DNA of 64,000 nt from Elymus sibiricus (lineage: Eukaryota; Streptophyta; Magnoliopsida; Poales; Poaceae), in the NCBI GenBank assembly GCA_039707655.1, contig CM077673.1, forward strand, positions 268,006,288 to 268,070,287, given 5' to 3'. The first letter of the stretch is position 1. The number at the start of each line of letters is the position of its first letter. The notes under the pieces were generated by a model. It saw nothing but the letters and a program-made list of their open reading frames with translations, ran no database searches and had not been told where the DNA came from. The translations under genes and the position numbers were made by a program. Shown here piece by piece: positions 22,644 to 34,890 of this stretch.

Positions 22644-24004
22644 TCACATAATATCAGGAAAGTTGTCTTTAGCTTCATTCCCATGATGTTTTAGCAAGTA
22701 TAATAAGAATTGCTTCCTCAATTCATACCCATCCTGCACAAGCAATATATGTAGTTAGCGCGAATATTTCATGTCGAATGTCTTAAAACGTGTAACGGAC
22801 AATACTCATCGGGCAAACCGGCTTGACCAGTTCTTTACCGTTCCACCAGAGCATAAAATGAAAAACAAAAAAGCCAGACACATCGCTGCAAATTCCTAAT
22901 TTTATATTATATACAATACAATGATAACAAAAATAAATGTTAGGGGGCTGAATATATTACCCGTTTGTGCTCGTTGGAATATTAGACGGAAATAAACGTT
23001 GCCATTTAGATATATCGGAATTCCAACCGGGTTGCTTTATTTCGAGTGCTTCTTTGAATTCCCTCGCAAAACCTTTTAACTTCACTACATGCCTCAATTT
23101 TTTATTCTCTGACGATTGTGATGTATGAATAGGGTCCATAATGTATACACGATGTGCCTCTTTGTCGATGACGTATAAGATGTATCGGCCGATGGATGCA
23201 TACGGAAGATAAATCTACAAGTGGTAGCAATTAACAACAACAATAAACCATAACAACAATAACCAAAATATCTTACTTACCATGTTGCACTATGAGATGT
23301 TGTTGTCTATCCCAGGCCAGCCATCAAACAATGTTGCCAACTTCTGAATAGTTTCCTTCTCGCAGAACTTTTGATCTCGTGTTGACTCTAGCATCATGGT
23401 CTGAGTAAAAAAAGAACTATTATTTAAACATGTTGATACTAATGACACCGAATGAAGAATTATGATAACTTACACAACAACGCAGATCCATGTAGTGTAT
23501 AGGAGGGTCTGTGAACAATACTCCCTCGTCACATGCGAGTATACGCACGACGATGTTGAAGCAATCATTGTCCATACCTTGCTCCATGTTAAGTATGCCC
23601 TTAAGTTTTTTGAGACTTAAACACATTGGATGCGGTGTTGAGATTCGGGCCCATTCCTTCCTGAAAAATGGATGGTAAGAATAATAATAATGTATACTTG
23701 AATATTACCTAATTATAAATATAAATGATGCTTACTCCAAACACTCGGCGTCATCGATCGACATGATGTAGTTGCATAGGCCGACAAGTAAATCACATTG
23801 ATCAGTGGGCATGTTGTTCATCACTTGTACATGTTGTTGCATCATTTTATTAACAGAATTTACAAATGAAAAGGAGGAAGAATACTAAAATTATATCATG
23901 CACAATCAGATCACTTTGCCATATTTTTCATAAAACATATGTGAGACTGCTTAAACTTACCATCAGAACCAACTGTGGGATTGCTCCGGTTAAGAATGTT
24001 GGCA
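22644..24004 (-). pseudogene. Ulp1-like (C48-fold) gene, C-terminal exons only
   Basis: Minus-strand exons bounded by GT-AG sites: about 23961-24004, 23736 to about 23815, 23474-23660, 23281-23400, 22961-23214, 22810-22885 and a last exon 22644-22733 ending LLKHHGNEAKDNFPDIM and stop. The protein parallels the right-edge gene (88% identity over 60 residues of the MDPIHTSQ exon). It is the second domain of a Ulp1-type SUMO-protease fold, but the catalytic cysteine position reads DVSGFF, so it is probably inactive. One donor site (after the 22810-22885 exon) is AT instead of GT. The N-terminal half is missing; homology stops abruptly at the proposed Helitron 5' end at 24005. Confidence 0.75.
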
Positions 24005-24024
24005 TCTCTACTCCTAATTGCCCA
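24005..24024 (+). mobile_element. Candidate Helitron 5' terminus
   Basis: TCTCTACTCC preceded by A resembles the 5' end (TCTCTACTA or TCTATACTA) of grass Helitrons. It lies exactly where an exon of the minus-strand Ulp1-like gene stops being recognisable and upstream of the leader exon of the + strand Rep/helicase gene. A ten-base motif alone is weak evidence. Confidence 0.45.
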
Positions 24025-24149
24025 CTTGGTAGAATAGCTTCCTGGGTTTTTTTCAACCGGTTTTTTTTCGTCTCCCTCACCCCCTCACGTCCCCACCCCC
24101 TCCCGCAACAAAAAACCCATGAAACTACAGAAAACCAGGTTTACCGATG

Positions 24150-24593
24150 ACATCATACTCCCATCGGTCCTAAACCAGAGACGGCGTTGTCTCCATCTCG
24201 CCGTCTTCACGCCCCCGTTGCGCCGCCGTCTTCACGGGATTGCAGCCCCGCCGTCTTCACGGGATCGCAGCGCCGCCATCCTCTTCTCAGCGTCGTCGTC
24301 CTCTTCTCAGCGCCGCCGTCCTCTTCTCAGCGCCGCGCCAACATCTACACGCCGCGCCGCCATCTTCAAGGAGCCGCTGCCGCGATCTCATGCCGTCTTA
24401 CACCGGGATCGAGTCGGCCGACTTGACCGTCGTACTCTGCTGAGTGACACGTCGTCGTCTTCCCACTGTGTCGTCGTCTTCATGCGCCGCCGCTGATCTC
24501 GGAGCCGCGATCTCCTTCCATCGTCTGCTAGCGTGAGGCGTCCGGGATCCAGCCCGCCGCTGACGTACAAAACAACACGGCAGGTATGCTGAT
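24150..24593 (+). promoter_or_regulatory. GC-rich leader exon of the Rep/helicase gene
   Basis: A sudden GC- and CCG-rich block in AT-rich surroundings ends in ACACGGCAG followed by GTATGCTG, a good splice donor. No convincing start codon lies in it, so I read it as a 5' untranslated exon with promoter upstream. The first ATG in good context after the next acceptor is at 25023 (MGNPQSKATEQMP). Confidence 0.45.
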
Positions 24594-26898
24594 TCAGAAA
24601 ATCACATTTATGCTGAAATTGTAATCTGCTACTATGCTAGGCAGTAACATTGTATACCAACATGTAAAATTTCAATAGCACCAGATTAACTTATGCAGAT
24701 GAGGTTGCTGATGAAATAGCACCTAAAACGCAGACTTATAAAAAGCTTCTTAAGAATGCAGACTTATAATGTGTGCAACTTTCTTTTTCCACTACAACGC
24801 TCTCCTTTTCTTCCACGAATCTAAAAATGTTTCTCATCATGATATGTTAATGGATAAAATATTACTAAAAGCTGATTTTGTACATGATGCACACGTCAGT
24901 AAGAGTCTGATTTTGTACACGAGGCACACATCAGTGTGCTGGAGATCTTTTTTGTTTTGCCTAAATATTTTTATTTGATTCCCAACGCTTAAATATGTTG
25001 TGTTGTTCATTCATAGGTACATATGGGTAATCCACAAAGCAAGGCAACAGAACAAATGCCAGCGTCAGATGTGCCTCCATGTATATGATCAACTATAAAA
25101 AATGCAGTTCATGTCAATCACCATCACTTACTCGTAATGACATAGTGAGTTCTTGAGGTGTTACAGGTCGGATGAATGGGACAAATGTTGACGAGGACCC
25201 CCAGAGGTTACACCCGTAGCTGACGTTGTTGATGATATTAACCCCAGCATTCCGGGTATAAGTCTGTGTACATATAGTCTTATATGTTTTATGTGATCAA
25301 TCATACCTAACATACTTGTACACGCACACCATGTCTAATGTATCAAGCGTGTGACCTGTAGGAATTCATAATACTCCCTCGGACCGGGTGATACTTGAAC
25401 TGACCGAACAACCAGTTCTACATTTGATTGCAGGTAAATATTCAATCAGTTCTACATATAAGACTGCTTATAGGACCCAGCAATATTCAATCAGTTAATT
25501 ACTGCTTATAGGACCCAGCAATATTCAATCAGTTCTACATTCATAGTACTTCCTAATTGAATTTCTAACACATATTTGTTATTTTAAGATGATGAAGGCA
25601 ACCCAGCAATCTCAGACATGCATAATGAAGCTTCATTGCCGGCTACGAGTAATCTCACACAAGTTTATGCCACAGATGTAGCACAAAATTCATATGGTAT
25701 TACCTGATACATCTTTGATATGATTGTGCTTACAGGGGATTTGTTTTCCTATATTAACCCAACTTTTTGTAGGAATGCATAGTACTGCCTCAGAACGGAT
25801 GAGACTTGAACAGACCGAACAACCAACTATACCCCAACACACTGATGATCATATCACAAATGTTGATCGTACTTACCATTTAAGTGCAGGTAATTATTAA
25901 ACGTATAGAATATGTTTTTCTTAGTTGAGATAACAACTAACTTTCTGGTTGTCATACATAAGATGCAGAGAACCCATCAATCTTAGTCATACATAATGAA
26001 GCTTCGTTGCCGGCTACCAGAAATCTCACACAAGTTTGTGTCGCGAACGTATCACAAATTTCAAATGGTATTAGCGCATACGTCCTTCACATGTTTGTGC
26101 TTATAGGGATTTGTTTTCGTATATTAACCTAGGTTATTGCTTTTATGTTGTTCCAGTAGCTATGGATGTGTTCCATAGCGATGTGGGTAGCCACAAAGGG
26201 ATTAATGCGTCTGCTTGTGATTCCGGTCAAGTTGTACCCATGTCCAGCACAACATCCCAACACATGACAACAGGAGCGGTCATGAATGTCAGCAAAAAAA
26301 CATTGAAAAAGCCCTTGACAGCCGAAAAAAGGGAGGAGATAAACGCCAGAAGGCGAGCGAATTATCGGAAGAAAAAAGAAGAGGCTACGGTCAATATGCA
26401 AGTTGAAAATCAACCTACCCCTACAATGTCGAGTATGGCTGTTAAATTTTTAAGCAATACGATGAAAAATGAAGCATCTATACTTTGAACACTATGGTTA
26501 TTCTTTATTCTTGTATCACAAAATATGCATAAAGTATGTTTGAACACTACTGTTGAACCATCTACACTTTGTTATTTTCCTGCTTCGACTACTGTCACAT
26601 CTGTTTTCTTTAATGTTTGAACTAGCTACCACCAATCTACAAGATGATGCCGAAAATGTTCCCCGCCCCCCTCTCGGTGATATCACTAATGGGTATCAGC
26701 ACACCTCTGTGATACTTGATGAAAAAAAGGAGCTGTTAAAAGCTCGGAGGCGAGCTGCTTATCGAAAGAAAAAAGAAGAGGCTGCCGTCAAGCAACATGA
26801 TAAGAATCTGCCCGCCCTCATGATATCAGGTAAGAATGTTTTATATTTCGGGACTACGATGATTGTGTTAATCTATGCCTGAGCAAGTCAGCCATGTC

Positions 26899-28144
26899 TA
26901 GGGATGTAAATGGTACGGATAATTTCCGTTCCGAATCCGCATCCGCATCCGTTTTTAGGGATATGGTATGCACTTGCACAAATTCGACGGATATGGATGC
27001 GGATATGGATTATGGTAAACCGGATATCCGACGGATATGGTAGCCGATATGGTATCGGTAATATCCGGCGGATGTGGATTATCCGGTGTTTTTTACGGAT
27101 TATCTGAAGTTATCAAATAGGATTATCCGATAAATTTAGTCCAATTGACAAGCCCAAATATGCAATTTGTCGTCCATGAATTTAATTAGTAATTATAATC
27201 GCCACATATTAATACAATACAACCCTAACCCTAATAGCATGCTTAGTTTCATGCGTGCATATGCGTCGGACTTGCGGATTATCCGGTCTGCGTGCATATG
27301 CACCGATCGGGGCCAACGCGTATGCACGTACATGCTTAGTTTCATCACTGGTTCAGGAATGCTGGTTGCTTCCATGCAGGTACAACCGTACAAGCATATA
27401 CGTCTAGCCAATAGCATTTCCTATGCACGTACATACTCTCCTTTGATTCAAAGGAATTCTATAGGGTTTTGGAGGATTGAGATCCTTAGGAATTTTTCCT
27501 ACATTGGTCCTTTGATTCACAGGATTGGATCCCATAGGATTTTTTCCTATGGAATCTTTTATACTACATTTCATAAAAAATCTAACATCCACTCCAACCT
27601 CTTTTTACAATTCCTTTGTTTTTCCTGTGCCATCAAACACTCCTTGCTAATCCTATAGGGTGCAAATGGACATGCCACTCCAACCCTATACTTTTCCTAT
27701 TCCCGCGTTTTCAAAATCCTACGAATCAAAGAGGCCCTTAGTTTCAGCTCCTGCTAAAACTCACGTGAGGTAGAAAAAACTGAACATGGGACTCAGTCCT
27801 TTCAAATGACAGGCTACACTAACAAACTAAGACCAGGTCACAACTTAATTTATTTCACAAATGAAGGAAATCCTAACTGACTTTAACAGCTACGTACAAC
27901 TAAGACGGACAAAACTGATTTTTAAGAAAACTTTGACAGTAGCTATTAACTTTGACACCCGATATTTTTTGTCCGTTTCCGCTCCGAGTCCGCTCCGAAT
28001 CCGCTCCGAATCCGTAGTCCGATATAATCTGCATTCGAATCAGCATCCGGTCAATATCCGCTCCGCTCCGTATCCGATAAGAAAATTTGGTAAAGGATAT
28101 GGTAAAAGCATTATCCGATCCGATCCGATCCGTTTACATCCCTA
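26899..28144. mobile_element. Non-autonomous hAT-type element with 8-base TSD
   Basis: Inverted ends TAGGGATGTAAATGG and CCGTTTACATCCCTA are flanked by a perfect 8-base duplication GCCATGTC (26891-26898 and 28145-28152). The sub-ends are packed with GGATATCCG-like and TCCGATCCG-like repeats in inverted orientation. No transposase is visible in the 1246 bases. It sits in an intron of the Rep gene. Confidence 0.9.
27434..27737. mobile_element. Tourist/Harbinger-like MITE inside the hAT element
   Basis: Inverted ends TCTCCTTTGATTCAAAGGA on the left and CCTACGAATCAAAGAGGCCC on the right, with internal TAGGATTTTTCCTATGG palindromes, match a common grass MITE pattern. The left end is imperfect and no clear TSD could be fixed, so borders are approximate. 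Confidence 0.6.
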
Positions 28145-28346
28145 GCCATGTCAAGGTTATATACTGAATATAAGAATGTCTGCAATACCTTGCTTGAAAA
28201 TGTGAATCTAGCTTGCCTGATGAACAAATAAAATAAAAAAAAATTGGCTGACTTTGATATTTTTTTCTAAAAACATGTTCAATCATGCACTTGTTTGATT
28301 TTTGAAAAAACAAATACACCCTATGTAAAGGAACAGAGGGAGTCTG

Positions 28347-28515
28347 TATAAACTCAACCATATATTCTACTGCCTTCAGTCTTATTAACGTATTGTTAGC
28401 ATATAAACTCAACCATATATTCTACTACCTTCAGTCTTGTTAGCATATAAACTCAACCATATATTCTACTACCTTCAGTCTGTATAAACTCAACCATATA
28501 TTCTACTACCTTCAA
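28347..28515 (+). repeat. Minisatellite, four units of 37-55 bases
   Basis: Units beginning TATAAACTCAACCATATATT start at 28347, 28402, 28446 and 28483, with small length differences. It lies in the intron just before the third basic exon of the Rep gene. Confidence 0.9.
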
Positions 28516-29303
28516 CTAAGTCCAGCTATACATCATTCTCAGAGGATGATGCAGTATTGCCTACTTCAAGTATCATCACTTCTGGTGTCATTCATGAAAA
28601 CGTAGAAGCTATCAGGCGACGTGATAGAGAACGCAAACACAACTTAACAGAATCGCAGAGAGAACAGACAAACGCACGCAAGCGATCAAAATATCGGAAT
28701 AATATCGATGAGGGAACGATCGATGTTGAAGAAAAAAATGGTCAGCTGCGAGAGTGGCGCATGCAACACCAAAAAAGCATGACTCCTAAGGAGCAGGGGG
28801 AGACAAGTGCTCAAAGAAGGGCAAAGGATGCCGGAAGACTGAAGACCCCTTGTGCTGAATCAATTGCAATGACACGTCCAACTCAAGATAGCACAACCTC
28901 TCACTCGTGGGCTTTCACCTCTCGTGCATCACCCGTCTTTCAGGACGCCTCATCTGCTTCGCCAGATGACACCCTTCCACAAGCATGCCAACTTATAATG
29001 TCGGCACCGATGGTAAGAGATGTCTAATCTGACAATCTTATGCACAAAATTACACCCTCTTTTTTTCAGCAGTTCAACAATGTTACATGCGACGTGGAAG
29101 CATTCTTAAGCGGCATCATGGGCAAGAATCCGATACCGCATGACGTCATGGATGACAAGTATTATCTATTTGGCGGACATGGTGCGTTGAACGGTGAACA
29201 AGCACAACATGTGACTATTATTTGATTGAAGATATTAGTCCATGAAGTCATGACTACGATGTTAGGATCCGATGTTGGTAGCATGGATGGAGATGAAGAC
29301 ACG

Positions 29304-29908
29304 AACATGACTCCGCTGAGTCCATCGACATTGATCCGTTCGACTATGTCTACTCAAACCTTCCAGACAGCACACACATCCTGAAGCACGCCGCAAACTG
29401 TGATCACTACAAGGCCAAGAAGTTCGAGTCCGGGACCGATGGCTTCTGCTGTCGCAACGGGCAGATCGAGCTCAAGGAACCGAATCCCGTCCCTGAGCTA
29501 ATGAGGCTTTGGTCCAGCACGGATGTGGACTCTAGACACTTTCGGGAGAACATACGGTTCTTCAACGGTCACTTCGCGTTCACTACCCTGGGCGTCAGCC
29601 TTGATGAAAACTACACGAACATGAAGTCTGGGGTGTACACGTTCCGGGCGCACGGCACCATATACCACAACGTGCATTCCTTCGGGCCAAACTCCCGTCC
29701 AGAGCATCTCCAGTTGTACTTCTATGACAACGACCCTAACCTGACCCATCGCAAGGCTGCCACCAAGCAATTGGACCAGAATGTCGTCAAGAAGTTAGTG
29801 GACATACTCCGGAGAAACCCGTACTCCCAGCAGTTTAGGAGTTTGGGTGCACACAAGGATAACCTCGACGATTACAGGATAGACCTCAACACCGATCAGA
29901 GGCTTGAC
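29304..29908 (+). pseudogene. Helitron Rep/helicase, segment before the solo LTR
   Basis: One frame reads DIDPFDYVYSNLPDSTHILKH, then a CDHYKAKKF / FCCRNGQIEL cysteine-rich stretch, then LMRLWSS, FNGHFAFTTLGV, and ends DLNTDQRLD. This is the region upstream of the Helitron-like N domain in plant Rep/helicase proteins. The frame stays open to 29908, where the target duplication TTGAC and a solo LTR interrupt it; translation resumes in the same frame at 35607. The 5' join to the exon array is unclear because an in-frame TGA lies shortly upstream (about 29302). Confidence 0.85.
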
Positions 29909-32689
29909 TGTGACGCCCCCAATTTGACCGTACGCTAATCATACACGCAAATGCGTACGACCAAGATTAGGGACTCACTAGAAGATATCACAACACAACT
30001 CTAGACACAATTTAAAGTCATACAGCTTCATATTACAAGCCAGGGGCCTCGAGGGCTCGAATAAAAAGCTCGACAAGCACGAGTCAACGGAAGCAATTAA
30101 TATCTGAGTACAGGCATAAGTTAAACAAGTTTTGCCTTAAGAAGGCTAGCACAAACATAACAACGGATCGAACGAGGCGAGGCCTCCTGCCTGGGAACCT
30201 CCTATCCTACTGCTGGTCGGGGGCAGCCTCCACGTAGTAGTAGGCTCCAGCGGTGGTGTAGTAGTCGTCTCCGGCGTACTCCATCTCCTGGGCTCCATCG
30301 TCTGAACGCAGAATCGTATCGAGGGGGAAAGAGAAAGCAAAGCAGCGGTGAGTACTCATCCAAAGTACTCGCAAGACTGACATCAAAACTATGCTAAGTA
30401 TGCATCAGTATCAAGGAATGGGGTTATATCTGGGCTGACTACAGAAAGCAAGAATAGGGGGAAGGCCTAGTCCTATCGAAGACTAGCATCTTCAGCATCT
30501 TGCAGCATTAGAAGAGAGTAGACTGGTAACTCATATGTAACAATATCATTGTAGCAATTTTATTAAGTAACCACGCCCAGAGATTCTTCCTCGACTCCCT
30601 GCGAGAAAGAAATCTCGGAGCCAACATTCATTTCAAATTATCACTTTTAGTTATATTAGCTCGGGATACAACTCCAAGTCGTCCTGTTACCGTGGACACG
30701 GCTATTCGAATAGTTAATTTCATCCCTGCAGGGGTGCACCACGTTTTCCATCACGCTTGATCACCTTTGGCTGGACACACTTTTCTGGGTCATGCCCGGC
30801 CTCGGAGATCAACACGTCGTCACCCTACCTATGCTCAACAGAGAGGCCAGCCCGCCGGTCTAAATCCTAAGCGCGCAGAGGTCATGGGCCCACTCACCCT
30901 TTGCACTCCTGCACGGTGCGAGGGCGGCCGGTGTCAGTCCTGGCACCTCTTAATACAATACGGTGCTTTACGCGGGCCACCCGGGCGCGCGCCACTCCAT
31001 TGCTGACGTCCGAAGAGCTTCGGCTGATACAACGACGCCGAGTACCCATAACTTCTCCCACGTGAAGGTTAGTGCGAAAAAGGTCAATTGACCAACTCAG
31101 ATCAAATACCCAAACCATTAGCATTTTAATAATTGCGGTGACGAGCGCGATACACGATATGTGGTCCCGTCGCCCCGTCTCGAGGTCTTGTGGCAAGGGC
31201 CGAGAATGCCCGGCCACGCCCCGTCGTATTACACCAACACCCTCCGGTCATCCTGACCTCATCATGTATCCTCCGGTCATCCTGACCTCATCATGTATCA
31301 ACAGTAAAGCAAATGTAACCGTGTGTCTGTAACACCAAGGGGAAAACCGAGGAATCACCCTCGATGGATCCCACTCAATGCAACCGTCAAGGTGACCAGA
31401 GAGGATTTACCCTCGATGGTCTACGCTTGAGGGGTTGCACGACAGAGTCGTCGTCGGGAGTGGTGAAGGAGGAATCACCCTCGATAACCACGACCGACTA
31501 GCTACACTACAGAGTTAGCATCATGAGTACTTCACGAGGTGTCACCCTCGGTACTCGATAGTAGCTCTGCAGAGTCGTACAACTAAGAGGTGTGCGGTGA
31601 ATGTGACGGGCATGGCTGGTCGGTCGGTTGACCGAGTCGTCGAGTCGTCGATGAAGAAGCAGGGGCAACTGGGACTAAGGGGGTCACACGGGATTCATTG
31701 ATCAACCTATACTAAGCAGTTGATATAACAACAGGTATAGTGATAGTTTATCAAAAGCAGGCTATGCATCAGAATAGGAGCTAGCTAATATAGTAGCAAA
31801 ATCTAATGCAGGAATGAGAGGGAAAGAATTGGGCGATATCGGAATGCTCAAGGAGGGTTGCTTGCCTTGCTGCTCTGCTGCAAAGGCCTGATCGTCAATG
31901 GCGTAGTCGTACCCGGCAGCAGCGTCAGTCTCGGGGTCTACCGGTAAGAAGAGGGGGGGAGAAACAATAAATATAAGCAGACAGATGCAACACGATGCAT
32001 GGCATGGCAATATGCAGAGCTAGGCATGCACTAACGCAGTACTACACGTCGCAGACGGATCGGGAGAATATCTGACGATATTTTCCCGGGTCTCGGGCTA
32101 TTACCGGACAGATGAAACAGATAGAAAAATTCCATGTTCGTTATGATAGGAGCACGTGACAGACGAACCGAATGCGTATTCGGATTCGTTATATTTTTCT
32201 GATCGTTTTTCATATATAAATTGTTTTCATCTACGCTTTATTTTATATGAATTTCAAAGTTTAAAAGATTTTCTAAAATTTATTATTAATTGTTAAATTC
32301 GAATTTTAAACAGGCAACTACTTTTATACAGAGTCAAAGACGGGTGAGGGCCAGGGTGTGCTGAGTCAGCAGTCAACAGTTAGACTGTTGACTGGTCAAC
32401 TGGGACGAAGAGGCCCGCATGTCATGGACTAAAAATTTAACAGATTGCTTTAATGGGTTGGTTAGTAGATGGGGCCCATATGTCATACTCTAATTAGCAC
32501 ATAAGGTTAGCACTAATACCAGATTAGCACTAATTCAGCGGCCGGCCACGCTAGGCAGTAGCACAACCGGCTACGCCCTGGCTGTGCACACACATGCACA
32601 GCACGGAGGCAAGCAAGGCCACGCCCAGGTTGACATGGCCAGCATGCATGATATGGGGGTGTCCCGATCTTCTCAGTAAGTGGCGGTGG

Positions 32690-34262
32690 TGATGATGAAG
32701 ATGATAGATAACTTGTATGTCGCCGATGAACTCTCCCTCGCTTGATCCCTGATGCCAATGCAAAAGGTCTCAACCCTTTGGATATTCACAACGTCACACA
32801 CTTGCGCACGTAGCCGTCGACCACGAAACGGTATAATTGCAATATACTAATTCCCAATGGAACAGCAGATTACACTCAACTTGCAGTATATGATCTCCAG
32901 ATCGATACGAATTGGAGATGAGGATTCAAGATGAATGCTTACAAGCAATCTCAAGAACTAGGGTTTATCTTAAACGTGGTCTCACCTTAACTAACTCTAG
33001 GGGACGGGTATTTATAGTCTAAAACGAGATCGAAGGGGTACACGGCCTGGACAGCCCAAAACCTGCGCGCAGGCAGAGCGGTACTACCGCTTATGGCAAA
33101 CGGTACTACCGTGATAAGCGGTACTACCGCTCGTACAAATATCAAGTGCCGCTCTAGTACCGCTTGGGTCGCTTGGATTCCAGAAGAAATTTCCTAAGCG
33201 GTACTAGGACGGTAGTACTGGAGCGGTACTACCGCTTGTGTCGGGCGGTACTACCGCCCTGGAAACTGCAGGGTCTTCCTCCCTATCCAGCTGCAATGCC
33301 TCCTTGCTACCGCCCTGGAAACACATACACACAAGGATTTAGGCAGTATAAAGCTCTCATTAAAATAAATAGCATTATCAACTAAGAGAGAATTCACATG
33401 TTGTTCTAGTAACTTAGCACGAGCTCTTGTAATTGGGCCAATCCTGATTTCATCATTGGACATCTTCTTTGCAGCAACAGGTTGTTTATCTTCATGAGGT
33501 AGAGAGGGAACCATAGTAGGGATATCCTCATCATCCTCCCCCCCCTTCAAAAGGCGTCGACCCCGACGCTCCAAGGTCATCGACATCACATGGGGACAAA
33601 TCATCAACGTTGAAACTGTTGCTAACGCCACCAAAGTCAGCAATAGGAATATCAATCGAGTAGGCATTGTCATTTATCTTGGCTAACACCTTGTAAGGAC
33701 CACTCAAGAACTAGGGTTTATCTTAAACGTGGTCTGCCTCTAACTAACCATAAGGAAGGGTATTTATATCCTAAGATAGATCGAAGGGGTACACGGGCCG
33801 TCAGCCCCAAAGTCTGCGCGCAGGCAGCACGGTAGTACCGCTTATAGCAAGCGGTACTACCGCTCCTAAGCGGTACTTCTGCTCTAAAAATACTTAGTGC
33901 CGCTTTAGTACCGCTTGGGGTCGCTTGGATTCCAGAAGAAATTTCCTAAGCGGTACTAGGACGGTAGTACTGGGGCGGTACTACCGCTTGTGTGGGGCGG
34001 TACTACCGCCCTGGAAACTGCAGGGTCTTCCTCCCTTCCTTGCTGCAATGCCTCCTTGTTCCCTTGTGCCATGCCTTCCTCTCCAATGTACCTAACGATA
34101 CATACACACAAGGATTTAGGCAGTATAAAGTTCTTTCGAATCAAAGTAACAAGTTCAACTAGGAATGAATTCACCTTATGATATTTGTCAACGAGGCTCA
34201 ATATTTCTTTCCAGCTTAAGCAAGCAGAATCATCATATTTCGTGAATATATCCTCATCAACG
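32690..34262 (-). mobile_element. Gypsy fragment: duplicated pol tail plus LTR
   Basis: Two similar minus-strand blocks, 32950-33360 and 33704-34145, each hold an LTR part rich in near-palindromic GCGGTACTACCGC motifs joined to the C-terminal end of a Gypsy pol frame. The first block continues left to a TTGGCATCAGGG that may be a PBS (near 32745-32757). At 33702/33703 the second LTR is cut off and fused to pol codons, so this is a rearranged tandem remnant, not a clean insertion. Outer borders are approximate; I found no TSD. Confidence 0.65.
33340..33702 (-). pseudogene. Gypsy pol C-terminal tail
   Basis: On the minus strand the sequence from 33702 encodes [20 protein letters not shown] followed by a [20 protein letters not shown] stretch, then ITRARAKLLEQHVNSLL and FILPKSLCVCV. 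This is the end of a Ty3/Gypsy polyprotein (post-integrase chromo-like region and C-terminal tail) that would normally finish just before the 3' LTR. A frame change occurs near 33600 (GVDAF region). A shorter second copy of the same tail (NFILPKSLCVC) is at about 34085-34150. Integrase and polymerase are absent. Confidence 0.75.
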
Positions 34263-34890
34263 CAGGGCACCGAAAGCGCTGGCGGCAGCAGCACAACAGC
34301 GATAGAAGAGGGCAGCGGCATCGGCCAGCAACAACAGCGACAGCGGCGCTAGCAGCAGCAACAACGACAAGCAACAGCGTAGCAGCAAACGTCATGGAGC
34401 AGCAGTAGCTACGTAGAACAGCAGCAGTAGCAAGCAGCACAGCAGCTGCAGGAGGAGCAGGAGGGCGCGGCCCCGGCGGACGCGCGCGGGAGGGCGCGGC
34501 CAGGGGCGGAGGCAAGCGCGTACGCGTACGCTCGGACGAGCTCGGGGGCGGCAGCTACGGCAACGGATCGATGACGGGAACGAGGGGAATCGGTTGAGGA
34601 GCTCACCGCGGAGCTCGTGGACGTGGTTAGGGAGCGCGAGGCGGCCGGAATGCGACGGGCTCGATGGCGAGATGTGGCGGCCGTGGGCGAAAACCGGCTC
34701 GATCCCGAGCGCACGGTGTAGCTCCGATCGAACGGATGCACGAGGATGACGGAGTCGACGGCGAGGAAGTCCCTGGACAACCTCCCGGTCGCCGGGGAGG
34801 CCAATGGCCACGAGGACGGCAATGGTGCGTCGACGGCAGTTCGGGAGTGAGCAAAACCGAGCGGGAGAGGACGAGCGAGGGGATAAGTGA
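34263..34890 (-). repeat. CAG/GCN-rich part of solo LTR F
   Basis: Purely repetitive AGCAGCAGCAAC-type sequence passing into a GC-rich block. Long open frames here arise from composition (poly-Ala/Arg/Pro) and are not treated as genes. Confidence 0.6.

Larger units (their letters stand above)
25023..29225 (+). pseudogene. N-terminal exon array of Helitron Rep/helicase
   Basis: A series of short exons with GT-AG borders. An exon pair (type a: GIHNTPSDRVILELTEQP at about 25376; type b: DDEGNPAISDMHNEASLPAT at about 25590) is repeated at about 25774 and 25964. Then come three basic exons with a shared motif: ARRRANYRKKKEEATV (about 26159-26430), ARRRAAYRKKKEEAAV (about 26640-26830) and RKRSKYRNN (about 28520-29025). 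Such basic RRR-Y-RKK stretches precede the Rep domain in plant Helitron proteins. Two insertions (26899-28144 hAT; minisatellite 28347-28515) lie in the introns. Exact joins are uncertain and some frames contain stops. Confidence 0.6.

Noticed and set aside
28347..28515. CRISPR-like repeat array
   Set aside because: Units are directly tandem without unique spacers; plant minisatellite in an intron.
34392..34822. Overlapping 130-codon frames on the minus strand
   Set aside because: Result of CAG/GCN-rich repeats in solo LTR F.
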